This document shows positions 1 through 10,022 of a DNA stretch of 64,000 bases, one piece after another; the first letter of the stretch is position 1; each line of letters opens with the position of its first letter. A program made the translations under genes and the position numbers. The notes under the pieces were generated by a model, which worked only from the letters and a program-made list of their open reading frames with translations, was not told where the DNA came from and made no database searches. Origin of the DNA: Hufsiella arboris (GTDB lineage: Bacteria; Bacteroidota; Bacteroidia; Sphingobacteriales; Sphingobacteriaceae); NCBI RefSeq assembly GCF_009834875.1, contig NZ_WVHT01000007.1, positions 124,001-188,000 on the forward strand. The letters run 5' to 3'.

Positions 1-1
1 C

Positions 2-1603
2 GGATCGTGGGCTAATCAGGGTGCCACTGTGGGAGATGGGAAGCCGCTTGATCGTTATTTATACGCAGAAAGTGAACGGATTGTAAGCACTTACGGCAAT
101 CATCCTTCTTTTTGTCTGATGGCTTATGGAAACGAACCTGCCGGGAAAAATCATATTGCGTATTTAACCAGCTTCGTAAAATACTGGCAGCAGAAAGATA
201 AGAGGCGTTTATATACCACGGCCGCCGGGTGGCCGATAGTTAAAGAGTCTGATTATAACAGCACGCCTGCGCCGAGGATTCAGCAGTGGGGCGAGGGCCT
301 GACTAGTATAATCAATAGCAAAGAGCCGAACACAATGTATGACTGGTCGGCGAAGTTACAAGGTTTGAAACAGCCAACAGTAAGCCATGAAATTGGCCAA
401 TGGTGCGTTTATCCTGATTTTGATGAGATAAAGAAATATAACGGTGTTTTAAAAGCTAAAAACTTCGAGATCTTCCAGGATTTACTGAATGAGCACGGAA
501 TGAAAAATCGTAGCAACGATTTCCTTTTTGCCTCGGGTAAGCTACAGTCGCTTTGCTACAAAGCAGATATTGAGGCTGCTCTAAGAACCAATGGTTTCGG
601 GGGGTTTCAATTACTTGGGTTAAATGATTTTCCAGGCCAGGGCACCGCACTGGTAGGAGTGTTAGACGCTTTTTGGCAGGACAAGGGTTATATATCTGCG
701 AAAGAATTTAGTCAATTTTGCGGGCCTGTAGTTCCGTTGCTGCGGCTTCCGAAGATGATTTACAATTCTGCAGAAACGATTAAGGGGCATATAGAAGTTG
801 CTCAGTTTGGACCCTCGGAACTTAAAAACGTAGCGACTGAATGGGAAATTACCGATGATCGCGGCAAGATGTTATTCTCCGGCAAACTGCCGGCTAAAGA
901 CATTGTAAACGGAAACATTAGTTTGGGTGATTTTTCGCAGCCTCTTTCTTCGATAACCAAACCTTCCCATTTAACTATTAAAGTAGAGATAGAAAATTAT
1001 AAAAACGCATGGGACATATTTGTTTACCCACCGGAAAAGGCCGCTAACGATAACGGAATATTAATTGTCGATAAACTTACGGTCGATGTGACAACACAAT
1101 TAGAAGCGGGCAAAAAAGTATTATTGACATTGAAAAAAGGTTCGTTAAAACCTGAATTCGGCGGCGACATAGCCATCGGTTTCTCTACGATCTTCTGGAA
1201 TACAGCCTGGACAAAAGGTCAGCCGCCTGTTACTATGGGAGTTCTTTGTAATCCGGAACATGCGGTTTTTGAAAACTTCCCAACTCAAAAATATAGCAAC
1301 TGGCAATGGTTCGATGCCATGACGCATTCAAGCCCAATCTTGTTAAACAAGCTATCCGACAATATAGATCCTTTGGTCCGCGTTATTGACGATTGGGTAA
1401 CTGCCAGGCCGCTTGGCTTATTATTTGAATGCAAAGTAGGCAAGGGAAGTTTAATGGTTTCGGGGATTGACCTGTTTACTGACATGGACAAAAGGCCGGT
1501 GGCAAAACAACTGAAATACAGCATTCTGAATTACATGGCAAGTGGTAGATTCTCACCTGATAAAACAATCAGCGCGTCTGCTATCAGCCAAATTTTAAAT
1601 TGA
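2..1603 (+). CDS. Glycoside hydrolase family 2-like enzyme (5' end missing)
   Basis: This is the 3' part of a glycoside hydrolase. The frame is open from base 2, so the GTG at 29 is internal and the true start lies outside the window. The motif AYGNEP supplies the usual GH2 acid/base glutamate (codon 134-136), and SHEIGQW supplies the likely nucleophile glutamate (codon 389-391), so the catalytic TIM barrel is partly present. Beta-sandwich-like sequence follows to the C terminus. GH2 enzymes are retaining exo-glycosidases (beta-galactosidase, glucuronidase, mannosidase); the substrate cannot be told here. It converges on the araC-type gene, with a terminator between them. Its position beside a GH35 operon suggests use of plant or host galactosides, which is inference. 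Confidence 0.8.
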   Translation, partial: GSWANQGATVGDGKPLDRYLYAESERIVSTYGNHPSFCLMAYGNEPAGKNHIAYLTSFVKYWQQKDKRRLYTTAAGWPIVKESDYNSTPAPRIQQWGEGLTSIINSKEPNTMYDWSAKLQGLKQPTVSHEIGQWCVYPDFDEIKKYNGVLKAKNFEIFQDLLNEHGMKNRSNDFLFASGKLQSLCYKADIEAALRTNGFGGFQLLGLNDFPGQGTALVGVLDAFWQDKGYISAKEFSQFCGPVVPLLRLPKMIYNSAETIKGHIEVAQFGPSELKNVATEWEITDDRGKMLFSGKLPAKDIVNGNISLGDFSQPLSSITKPSHLTIKVEIENYKNAWDIFVYPPEKAANDNGILIVDKLTVDVTTQLEAGKKVLLTLKKGSLKPEFGGDIAIGFSTIFWNTAWTKGQPPVTMGVLCNPEHAVFENFPTQKYSNWQWFDAMTHSSPILLNKLSDNIDPLVRVIDDWVTARPLGLLFECKVGKGSLMVSGIDLFTDMDKRPVAKQLKYSILNYMASGRFSPDKTISASAISQILN

Positions 1604-1636
1604 CACCTTTAACCGGAGTTCAATTAGCATTATTAT

Positions 1637-1660
1637 TAAAGGCCCTGTGAAGGGCCTTTA
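1637..1660. terminator. Bidirectional terminator between GH2 and araC-type gene
   Basis: A perfect 10-bp stem, TAAAGGCCCT paired with AGGGCCTTTA, carries a GTGA tetraloop and lies between two convergent genes. Confidence 0.75.
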
Positions 1661-1664
1661 TCTG

Positions 1665-2561
1665 TTAATTCTTTTTATGCTTGCTTCTATATTTTGCTGG
1701 TGAGGTGCCCATAAGTTTTTTAAAGAGTCTCGAAAAATAATACGGATCATCGAAGCCCAGCCTGGCACAAATTTCCTTAATGCTTAAATCGCTGAAATAT
1801 AAATATTGGCAGGACTTCTGAATTTTCAGAAGGCTGAAATATTGATTGGGTGAACTACCAGTTTTTGCACGGAAAAGCCTGGAATAGTGCGATACAGACA
1901 AATGCTGACTTGAAGCGAAATGATCAACAGAAAATCGGCTGTCAAGATTTTTTTTCATAAATACGATCGATTTCTTAATCAGATCGTCGTCTTGAATTGT
2001 CGGATTAATTTCCTTGAAATAAATGAATGAGCTGATGAAATCCAACAGTTTAATATTGGCGATTTCGACGTTTCGCAAATCAAAGCTGTTTTCGAGCAAT
2101 TCAAAAATGGCGTCGAATGCTTCGATACGTTTTTCTTCATAAGGAAGCGCCATAAAAGAGTTTCCCGTCTCAATATACCGCTGATAAAGAGAGTCGGCCA
2201 GCTCCCCGGTAAAATGCAACCAGTAAATTGACCAAGGATCTTCTTTGGAGGATTTGTAATGGTGATAAGAGTTTTTAGGTAAAATATAAAAAGTATTCGG
2301 TGTAAGAGTGTAAATCGCGTCCCGGATTTTTATTGACCCTGAGCCATTTGTACAATACAATAAAATATATTCACTGCATCCGGCTTTGCGTTCCCTATCA
2401 TGATAACTCGCATGCGGATAATATCCTATCGCCGTGAGATGAAAATTTTTAATAAGATCATTTTTTAAAATTCCTTTCTTTATATCCGGAGGTAAAACGA
2501 TCATTTTCTGGCCAACGAATCCTTCTTTAAGCTTTTTATCGGTTGTCGCTATATTGTTCAT
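1665..2561 (-). CDS. AraC family transcriptional regulator
   Basis: About 298 residues. The N-terminal half is a cupin-like AraC effector-binding domain (YILLYCTNGSGSIKI, then LTPNTFYILPKNSYHHYK). The last ~100 residues hold two helix-turn-helix motifs, ending in the classic GFDDPYYFSRLFKKLMGTSP. The frame extends to 2624, but ATG at 2561 is preferred: AGGA sits just upstream and the protein then begins MNNIATTDKK. It is divergent from the GH35 operon across about 230 bp, the usual place for a sugar-responsive activator to act on its neighbours. A beta-galactoside or its breakdown product is the likely effector by context only. Confidence 0.85.
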   Translation of the reverse strand: MNNIATTDKKLKEGFVGQKMIVLPPDIKKGILKNDLIKNFHLTAIGYYPHASYHDRERKAGCSEYILLYCTNGSGSIKIRDAIYTLTPNTFYILPKNSYHHYKSSKEDPWSIYWLHFTGELADSLYQRYIETGNSFMALPYEEKRIEAFDAIFELLENSFDLRNVEIANIKLLDFISSFIYFKEINPTIQDDDLIKKSIVFMKKNLDSRFSVDHFASSQHLSVSHYSRLFRAKTGSSPNQYFSLLKIQKSCQYLYFSDLSIKEICARLGFDDPYYFSRLFKKLMGTSPAKYRSKHKKN

Positions 2562-2793
2562 AATTTTTCCTGGCTTAGAAATTAATGCTTCTGATAAAAG
2601 TTTTTGCCATATAAACGTGTTCAAATTGAGCCATGCCGGAGCTGTAAATACCTGGCATCTGCTTCAAATAATTAAAATCATTCATCGGAATTCAAGGTAC
2701 ATAAAAAGTAAAATTATCCATCTTTTACACTTCATAATCCATTTGCCACAGCTAGGACAGCGATTATTTTTAGAAAACCAATTACACCTGTTA

Positions 2794-5277
2794 ATGACTG
2801 TTTACGTAACTGATTTTACGATATTTTTTTTCGGAAACAAACCGAAATTGTTTGCGCTTATGCTGATCCAACTGTTATTTGTTCATAGCAGTTTTGCACA
2901 GGTTAGAGAATTTAAACTGGATATCAGCAAAGTTCAACCGATAGCGCCGAACGAACTTACCGAACTGAGCGGTTCAGATCCGTCTGGCAATAAACTATCG
3001 GCTAACAGTTATTACATCAGTAAAAATTTAGTTCCTTTTATTCCGGTAACTGCAGAATTTCACTTTTCACGATATCCCGAACAGTATTGGGATGAGTCGA
3101 TCAAGAAGATAAAAGCTGGCGGTGTCAATACAATCGCGACCTATATTTTCTGGAATATCCACGAAGAAAAGGAAGCAGTTTTTGACTGGACCGGAAATAG
3201 GAATCTTCGAAAATTTATAAAGCTCTGTGCCGAAAATTCCATGATGGTTATGATACGAATTGGTCCATTCGACCATGGAGAGATCAGAAACGGTGGATTG
3301 CCGGATTGGCTACTTTCGAAGCCTCTTACAGTGAGAGATAATGATCCCGAATATCTGCATTATGTAGAATTGCTGTACAATCAGATAGCCGGGCAGCTTA
3401 GAGGTCTTTATTTTAAGGACGGCGGCCCGATCATCGGAACGCAGATTGAGAATGAATATCAGCATTCGGCATCGCCGTGGGGACTTACATATCCCGGCCA
3501 GCCTTATGATTTTACTGTAGCCGACCGCGACCGCTCTTCTGCAAAGGAGGGCGTAAGTGTGGCAAGCGCGGATAATCCTTATGCTAATCTGGGCGACAAT
3601 CATATGAAGGTGCTTAAAGCCCTGGCTCAGAAAGCAGGGATAACAACGCCGTTTTATACCGCTACCGGCTGGGGCTATGCTGCTATCATTGAAAATGAAA
3701 CGCTTCCGGTAACAGCTGCGTATGCTTATCCTACATGGACGACAAAAAATGAATTGTCGCCATTCTACCTTTTTACCGAACTGCACAAAAAGCCTGATTA
3801 TTCGCCTGTCAGGTATGATCCTTTACGTTATCCGGCATTTTCAGCGGAACTTGGTTCTGGAATTATGTCTACTTACTCCCGGCGGCCGATTGTGCCAGCG
3901 GAAAGCGTCGATGCACTGATCAACCGTACGCTTGGAAGCGGTGCAAATGGCATCGGTTACTACATGTTTCACGGCGGTTCCACGCCGATTGCAAATCAGT
4001 ACTTTTTTAATGATGAAGCTTACGGTTATCCTAAAATATCCTACGATTTTCAGGCACCTATTGGCGAGTACGGACAAATAAATCCTTCCTTTAACCGGCT
4101 TAAGCTGCTCCATTTCTTTATCAATGACTTTGGCGATGTGCTGGCAAAGCAAATCACGGTATTGCCAAAAAATGCTGCAGGAATAAATCCTGAAAGCACC
4201 GATCTTCGCTATGCGGCCAGAACGGACGGTAAATCTGGATTCTTATTTATAAACAACTTTCAGGATCATTTTAAAACGCCGGATCAAACCAATCTGCGGA
4301 TAACAATTGAAGCTGATAAGGAAACAATCTCTATTCCTCAGTCGGGTAGCTTTTCTTTAAAATCAGGCGAAAATATCATTATGCCATTTAATCTGGATAT
4401 TAATGGGAACCGCCTTGTTTACTCCACCGCGCAATTGCTAACAAAGTCGGATAAGTCAGACAGACCTTTTTACATATTCTTTTATCCGGAGGGAACGAAT
4501 GCGGAGCTAAGCTTCGCAAATAAAGATACCCGGATCCGCAATCTGAAAAACGCAAGTGTTCTACAGTATAGCGAACGACAAATCATCAAATGCTCGCCTG
4601 GAAGTGTCGCGGAGTTTACAATCAGTTCGTCCGGGAAGAAAGAAACCAACGTTCTTGTAATTCCTAAAAAACTGGCGTTGAAGGCACAGCAAGTCTTAAT
4701 TTCAGGAATTAAACACCTCGTGTTTTCGGATGCACTGTTACTAAATGACAATGAAGGTTTTCAATTATTGTCAACAGGAAATGCTACAGGAAAACTAGAA
4801 GTTTATCCGAAAATTACCAGGACGCCAACCACCGATGTTGGCACAATCAAAAAAATTAGCGGAAACACTTCTTTTACAGGTTTTGCGTTTGGTTTGCCCG
4901 CAGTTAAGCTAAGTCCAGACTTTAAAACGGTAGGGCAGCGAAAGCTATTTGTCAATTTGCCCACAAAATTGCCTGCAGGATTAAACGATGTTTTTTTAAC
5001 GATTAACTATACAGGAGATACCGGCATGTCTTTTCTCAATGGAGAGCTTGTTGCTGATGATTTTTACAAGGGAGTTCCCTGGCAAATAGGTCTCAAGCGA
5101 TTTATAAGTCCCGGACATCCGCAAATGGCTTTTTATTTCAGGCCGATTTTTAAAGATGCACCATATCTGATGGACTTACCTGACGCGGTTAACAAGCAGG
5201 TATCAAATGAAAAGCCGTTACTGAAGATAAACTCAGTGAGTTTTATTCCGGAATATAAAACCAACCTAAAATTTTAA
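2794..5277 (+). CDS. Secreted GH35 beta-galactosidase-like glycoside hydrolase
   Basis: An 827-residue GH35 enzyme. With ATG 2794 the N terminus carries a signal peptide (hydrophobic LFALMLIQLLFVHSSFAQ), so the enzyme is probably periplasmic or outer-membrane associated; a shorter start at 2860 would also keep most of it. The open frame extends back to 2554, into the araC gene, and that part is not believable as protein. The TIM barrel begins near TAEFHFSRYPEQYW. IENEY holds the acid/base glutamate (about E221) and FSAELGSG the nucleophile (about E352). Beta-sandwich domains follow. Its stop overlaps the next start by one base (TAATG), so it is translationally coupled to the transporter. It probably releases terminal beta-galactose from oligosaccharides. 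Confidence 0.9.
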   Translation: MTVYVTDFTIFFFGNKPKLFALMLIQLLFVHSSFAQVREFKLDISKVQPIAPNELTELSGSDPSGNKLSANSYYISKNLVPFIPVTAEFHFSRYPEQYWDESIKKIKAGGVNTIATYIFWNIHEEKEAVFDWTGNRNLRKFIKLCAENSMMVMIRIGPFDHGEIRNGGLPDWLLSKPLTVRDNDPEYLHYVELLYNQIAGQLRGLYFKDGGPIIGTQIENEYQHSASPWGLTYPGQPYDFTVADRDRSSAKEGVSVASADNPYANLGDNHMKVLKALAQKAGITTPFYTATGWGYAAIIENETLPVTAAYAYPTWTTKNELSPFYLFTELHKKPDYSPVRYDPLRYPAFSAELGSGIMSTYSRRPIVPAESVDALINRTLGSGANGIGYYMFHGGSTPIANQYFFNDEAYGYPKISYDFQAPIGEYGQINPSFNRLKLLHFFINDFGDVLAKQITVLPKNAAGINPESTDLRYAARTDGKSGFLFINNFQDHFKTPDQTNLRITIEADKETISIPQSGSFSLKSGENIIMPFNLDINGNRLVYSTAQLLTKSDKSDRPFYIFFYPEGTNAELSFANKDTRIRNLKNASVLQYSERQIIKCSPGSVAEFTISSSGKKETNVLVIPKKLALKAQQVLISGIKHLVFSDALLLNDNEGFQLLSTGNATGKLEVYPKITRTPTTDVGTIKKISGNTSFTGFAFGLPAVKLSPDFKTVGQRKLFVNLPTKLPAGLNDVFLTINYTGDTGMSFLNGELVADDFYKGVPWQIGLKRFISPGHPQMAFYFRPIFKDAPYLMDLPDAVNKQVSNEKPLLKINSVSFIPEYKTNLKF

Positions 5278-6653
5278 TGAATCATTCAATACACATTCCA
5301 GTTACGGATCAGGCCGGTATGAAGTATAATCACGGCTATATTTTGGGAATATCCTTCGTGTCGGCACTCGGGGGTTATCTATTCGGTTTTGACTTCGCTG
5401 TTATATCGGGCGCGCTGCCATTTTTACGTAACACCTTTGGTTTGACATCCTGGTGGGAAGGATTTTTAACGGGCAGTTTAGCTTTGGGATGCATCGCGGG
5501 CTGCCTGGTTGCCGGAAAAATATCGGACAAGTATGGACGAAAGCCAGGATTAATCATGGCAGCAGGAATTTTTGCATTGTCATCGCTTGGCATGGCTTTC
5601 TCCGGAAACCTGCTTATTTTCATTGTGATGCGATTTTCGGCTGGAATCGGTGTCGGAATGGCCTCTATGCTCAGTCCTTTATACATTGCGGAAGTGTCTC
5701 CTGCAAGTGTAAGAGGACGTAACGTTGCTATTAATCAATTAACTATTGTTATTGGAATACTTATAACCAACCTTATTAATTACTTCATTGCGGATCAGGG
5801 CGGTGATGTCTGGCGGTGGATGTTTGGCCTGGGAGTAGTGCCGTCTTTATTATTTCTGATCGGCGTTATTTTTCTGCCGGAAAGTCCCCGATGGTTGATT
5901 AAAGATGGACAAAATTCAAAAGCTGAGGCTATCCTCAAAAAGATTGGGTCCAAACCGTATGCAGATCAGGTGATGACAGATGTTAAGTCGTCATTATCTG
6001 CCGGTCCCATAAAAGTATCCTACCGTGACGTGTTCGCAAAAAAAGTCAGGCCCGCGCTTATTATTGGTATTGTGCTTGCCGTCTTTCAGCAACTGTGTGG
6101 AATAAATGTCGTCTTTAATTATACCTCTACGATATTTCAGGCGGTCGGCGCCGATTTGAACAGGCAGCTTTTTGAAACGGTAGCAATTGGAATTGTTAAT
6201 TTATTATTCACGCTGCTGGCGATGTGGCAGGTCGATAAATTGGGCCGTAAGCCTTTAATGTTAGCCGGCTCCTTCGGCTTAATGCTGGTTTATGTTGTGC
6301 TGGCCCTCTTGCTGCAGGAAAAAGCAGCTGCGCTTTGGGTATCGATATTTGTGCTGGCCGCCATCGGACTGTACGCCACCTCACTAGCGCCTGTCACCTG
6401 GGTGGTGATCTCCGAAATTTTTCCTAACCAGATAAGAGGAGCCGCTTCATCGGTAGCCATCGTCTGCTTGTGGCTGGCTTATTTCATCCTGGTTTTTACA
6501 TTCCCGGTGCTTGCGGAATACCTGGGAACTTATGGCCCTTTTTATTTGTACTCGGCGATTTGCCTGTTTGGTTTTGTATTTATCATGGTTAAAGTGAAAG
6601 AGACGAAAGGCCAAACCCTCGAACAATTGGAACAAACTTTTAACGAACAATAA
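5277..6653 (+). CDS. Sugar porter, major facilitator superfamily (GalP/XylE type)
   Basis: A 458-residue inner-membrane protein with about twelve hydrophobic segments. Sugar-porter signatures are plain: GGYLFGFDFAVISG in helix 1, KYGRKPG in the loop after helix 2, the central PESPRWLI, and VDKLGRKPLM in the second half. Members bring hexoses or pentoses in with H+. The start overlaps the stop of the GH35 gene by one base, so the two are made together. The natural reading is that GH35 frees galactose or a similar sugar and this protein imports it. Confidence 0.93.
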   Translation: MNHSIHIPVTDQAGMKYNHGYILGISFVSALGGYLFGFDFAVISGALPFLRNTFGLTSWWEGFLTGSLALGCIAGCLVAGKISDKYGRKPGLIMAAGIFALSSLGMAFSGNLLIFIVMRFSAGIGVGMASMLSPLYIAEVSPASVRGRNVAINQLTIVIGILITNLINYFIADQGGDVWRWMFGLGVVPSLLFLIGVIFLPESPRWLIKDGQNSKAEAILKKIGSKPYADQVMTDVKSSLSAGPIKVSYRDVFAKKVRPALIIGIVLAVFQQLCGINVVFNYTSTIFQAVGADLNRQLFETVAIGIVNLLFTLLAMWQVDKLGRKPLMLAGSFGLMLVYVVLALLLQEKAAALWVSIFVLAAIGLYATSLAPVTWVVISEIFPNQIRGAASSVAIVCLWLAYFILVFTFPVLAEYLGTYGPFYLYSAICLFGFVFIMVKVKETKGQTLEQLEQTFNEQ

Positions 6654-6667
6654 AAACCTCTGAAGAT

Positions 6668-9600
6668 ATGAGTGTAAAGATCTGGCAGGAGACTGTAACC
6701 ATACCAACGTATCCGGTTGGGGCGCCGGAAAAAAATCCTATGTTTTTTGAAAAAAGGGTGTACCAGGGAAGCAGTGGGGTTGTCTACCCAAATCCGGTAA
6801 TCGAAAAAGTAGAAGATACCAAAGTAGATAAGGATTACCTGGGTTTGTTTCTCGAAAATAAGTATCTTAAAATTTTGATCCTGCCTGAGATTGGCGGTCG
6901 TGTTCAAATGGCTTATGATAAAATTGCCAACCGCCACTTTATCTATTATAACCAGGTAATAAAGCCGGCCCTGGTCGGTTTGTGCGGTCCCTGGATTTCA
7001 GGTGGGATAGAATTTAACTGGCCTCAACATCATCGCCCCAGTACTTTTGAGCCAGTAGATTTCAAACTAGAAGAAAACGCCGACGGCAGTAAAACAATAT
7101 TGATCAGTGAAGTGGAAAAGATGTTCCACACCAAAGGAATGGCAGCTTTTACCTTGTATCCCGACAAGGCATATCTTGAAATAAAAGGCAAGTTGTATAA
7201 TAGGACGAATATTCCTCAAACATTTTTATGGTGGGCGAATCCTGCGGTAAGTGTGGATGAGCATTATCAGTCGGTATTTCCTCCCGATGTGCATGCTGTT
7301 TTTGATCACGGCAAGCGCGATGTTTCAAGTTTCCCGATTGCTACCGGCACATATTATAAAATTGACTATTCACCGGGAACTGATATTTCGAGGTATCAAA
7401 ATATACCGGTTCCAACTTCGTACATGGCTGTCGATTCGAAATACAACTTTATCGGCGGTTATGAGCATGATACTAAAGCCGGATTGTTGCATGTTGCCGA
7501 TCATCATGTTTCTCCCGGTAAAAAGCAATGGACCTGGGGAAACGGCGATTTCGGTTTCGCCTGGGACAGAAATTTAACCGATGAGGATGGGCCGTACATC
7601 GAATTAATGACCGGTATGTACACTGATAATCAGCCCGATTTCAGCTGGCTGATGCCGTTCGAGGAAAAATCTTTCGCCGAATATTTTCTGCCCTACCGGG
7701 AATTAGGTTTAGTTAAAAATGCGTCAAAGGACTTATTGTTGAACCTCGAAAGGCGAGGAGACAAAATAATCCTAAAAATACAGGCTACATCCGATCTCGA
7801 GGTAAGCATCGCGTTACGTCACGGTTCAGAGGTGTTGTTTGAAGAGCAAGCTAAGCTGAATCCGGAATCCATATTCAGCAAGGAATTCAGTTTTCCGCTT
7901 GAGGAAACAAAAGATTTGTTGGCGGTAACGATTAATAACTTGTCAGGATTTCCATTGCTGGAGTTTAAGGAAAAAGAACCCACCGAAACGGAAATTCCCG
8001 AGCCGGCAAAACCTGCGCTCCGTCCCGAGCTGGTTGAAAACAATGAGCAACTTTTTTTAACCGGGCAGCACCTGGAACAATACCGGCACGCTACTTATAG
8101 TCCGGTACCTTATTATGAGGAGGCTTTGCGCCGCGATCCGCAGGATATTCGTGTTAATAATGCTTTAGGATTATGGTTGTTGAGAAGGGGACAGTTTGAA
8201 AAAAGCGAAAAGTATTTTCGGACCGCAATCAAAACTGCTACCTCAAGAAATCCAAATCCATACGATTCGGAAGCATATTATAATTTGGGGTTATCGCTGA
8301 AATGCCAGGGAAAACTTGCCGAAGCTCATGATCAGTTTCATAAGGCAGCCTGGAGCGCGGCATGGCAGGACTCCGCATATTTTTATGTTACACAGTATGA
8401 TATCTTGCAAAAAGATTATGCAGCCGCTCTAGAGCATATTGATTGGTCTCTCGATAGAAACGCGCGTAACGGTAAAGCCTGGATGCTTAAGGTTCATATA
8501 CTTCGAAAGCTTAACAGGATTAATGAAGCGCTTGAAACTGCAAACCAGGGGCTGAAAAGAGATGAGTTTAACTTGAGCGTATTGTTTGAACTGTCTCGCT
8601 GCCACCGGGATTGTGACTCACCTGAAGCTTCTGAATATTTACTTAATGAACTGAAAGCTTTAAGTAGAAGCAATGCGAATACGCTGGTTGATTTTGCAAT
8701 CGAATATATAAACATCGGGCTTTATTCGAACGCCATTGAACTAATGGAATGTGCATCAGTTTCAGAGCTCAGTACGCCGCTGATTCAATATTACCTTGCT
8801 TATTGCTGGTTTCATTCTGGTTGCCCGGAAAAATGTTCAGAAATTCTTAAAGTCGCCGAAAAAGCTGATCCTTCTTTTTGTTTTCCGAACAGACTGGAAG
8901 ATATCGGTGTGTTACAATTTGTTATCGCTCAGAACCCTGGTGACTATAAAGCACTTTACTATCTTGGAAATTTATGGTATGACAAAAGGCAGTACCCTGA
9001 AGCGCTCGAAGCCTGGAATAAATCCGCTGGTTTAAACAATTCTTTCGCGACGGTGCTGCGAAATCTTGCGATAGCCGCTTTTAATAAGGAGGCAGACGCC
9101 GCAAAATCATTGGAGTATTTCGAGCGCGCTTATAATTCAGATCAGAACGATGCAAGAGTGCTGATGGAACTTGATCAGCTATATAAGAAATTGAATAGGT
9201 CGCCTGCGGAACGGCTTACTAAATTAAAAGATGTAAAGGGTGTAGCATGGACTCGCGACGACATTTATTTAGAAATGATCGCTCTGGAAAACTTCCTGGG
9301 CAACTACCAGGCTGCGTTAACAATGATACAAAATCGTACGTTTCATCCCTGGGAAGGAGGAGAGGGGAAAGTATCAGGACAATACGTTTTTAGTTTAGTT
9401 GAACTGGCAAAAATTGATATTAAGAACAAGCAATATCATGATGCAATTCAAAAGCTGGAGCAGGCTCAGCAGTATCCTCATAATCTTGGTGAGGGCAAAA
9501 TCGCCGGAGCTCAGGAAAACGATATTTTTTATTGGTCGGGCGCCGCGTTTTTCTCTTTAAAAGAATCTGGAAAAGCAATTGAATATTGGGAAAAGGCTTC

Positions 9601-10006
9601 AAAGGGGTCGGCAAATTTCGGAGCCGCTATATTCTATAATGATCAGCAGCCTGATAAAATCTTTTACCAGGGACTTGCCTTCAGGCAACTTAAACAGGAG
9701 GATAAAGCCCGGGGAATTTTTGAAAGCATGATCAATCATGGAAAAAACCACCAGTCTGATGAAATTGAAATAGACTATTTCGCTGTTTCTTTGCCTGATT
9801 TGTTAATCTTCGAAGACGATTTAAACAAGCGAAACTTTATTCATTGCCAGTATTTATGCGGATTAGGATATTTAGGGCTGGAAGATTTTGATTACGCGGC
9901 ATCTTTTTTTAATTCCGCTTTGAAATTGGATGCGATGCATTTCGGTGCCCGCACTCACCTGGCGTTAATTGAAGTATTTAATGATGCCAAAAAACTTCAC
10001 AGTTGA
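6668..10006 (+). CDS. DUF5107 domain protein with long TPR array
   Basis: A 1112-residue protein with no signal peptide. The first ~340 residues match my memory of DUF5107, with strings such as LPEIGGRVQMAYDKIANRHF and GPWISGGIEFNWPQHHRP; the style resembles the galactose-mutarotase beta-sandwich fold. From about residue 450 onward it is helical repeat sequence of the tetratricopeptide type (for example AYYNLGLSLKCQGKLAEAHDQFHKA). It starts 14 bp after the sugar porter and is the last gene of the operon. DUF5107-TPR proteins commonly sit in glycoside-hydrolase operons, but I know of no settled activity. A cytoplasmic carbohydrate-binding, epimerase-like or hydrolase role is inference. Confidence 0.85.
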   Translation: MSVKIWQETVTIPTYPVGAPEKNPMFFEKRVYQGSSGVVYPNPVIEKVEDTKVDKDYLGLFLENKYLKILILPEIGGRVQMAYDKIANRHFIYYNQVIKPALVGLCGPWISGGIEFNWPQHHRPSTFEPVDFKLEENADGSKTILISEVEKMFHTKGMAAFTLYPDKAYLEIKGKLYNRTNIPQTFLWWANPAVSVDEHYQSVFPPDVHAVFDHGKRDVSSFPIATGTYYKIDYSPGTDISRYQNIPVPTSYMAVDSKYNFIGGYEHDTKAGLLHVADHHVSPGKKQWTWGNGDFGFAWDRNLTDEDGPYIELMTGMYTDNQPDFSWLMPFEEKSFAEYFLPYRELGLVKNASKDLLLNLERRGDKIILKIQATSDLEVSIALRHGSEVLFEEQAKLNPESIFSKEFSFPLEETKDLLAVTINNLSGFPLLEFKEKEPTETEIPEPAKPALRPELVENNEQLFLTGQHLEQYRHATYSPVPYYEEALRRDPQDIRVNNALGLWLLRRGQFEKSEKYFRTAIKTATSRNPNPYDSEAYYNLGLSLKCQGKLAEAHDQFHKAAWSAAWQDSAYFYVTQYDILQKDYAAALEHIDWSLDRNARNGKAWMLKVHILRKLNRINEALETANQGLKRDEFNLSVLFELSRCHRDCDSPEASEYLLNELKALSRSNANTLVDFAIEYINIGLYSNAIELMECASVSELSTPLIQYYLAYCWFHSGCPEKCSEILKVAEKADPSFCFPNRLEDIGVLQFVIAQNPGDYKALYYLGNLWYDKRQYPEALEAWNKSAGLNNSFATVLRNLAIAAFNKEADAAKSLEYFERAYNSDQNDARVLMELDQLYKKLNRSPAERLTKLKDVKGVAWTRDDIYLEMIALENFLGNYQAALTMIQNRTFHPWEGGEGKVSGQYVFSLVELAKIDIKNKQYHDAIQKLEQAQQYPHNLGEGKIAGAQENDIFYWSGAAFFSLKESGKAIEYWEKASKGSANFGAAIFYNDQQPDKIFYQGLAFRQLKQEDKARGIFESMINHGKNHQSDEIEIDYFAVSLPDLLIFEDDLNKRNFIHCQYLCGLGYLGLEDFDYAASFFNSALKLDAMHFGARTHLALIEVFNDAKKLHS

Positions 10007-10022
10007 TCCAATCGTGTTGGTT

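Noticed and set aside
29-31. GTG as start of the GH2 gene
   Set aside because: The frame is open to base 2 with family-like sequence before the GTG, and the N-terminal domains are missing, so the gene continues outside the window.
2554-2793. Upstream extension of the GH35 frame
   Set aside because: It overlaps the araC start and has no protein-like character; the signal peptide begins later.
10007-10022. Terminator between the DUF5107 and DUF4157 genes
   Set aside because: Only a 4-bp CCAA/TTGG stem can form, which is too weak to claim.
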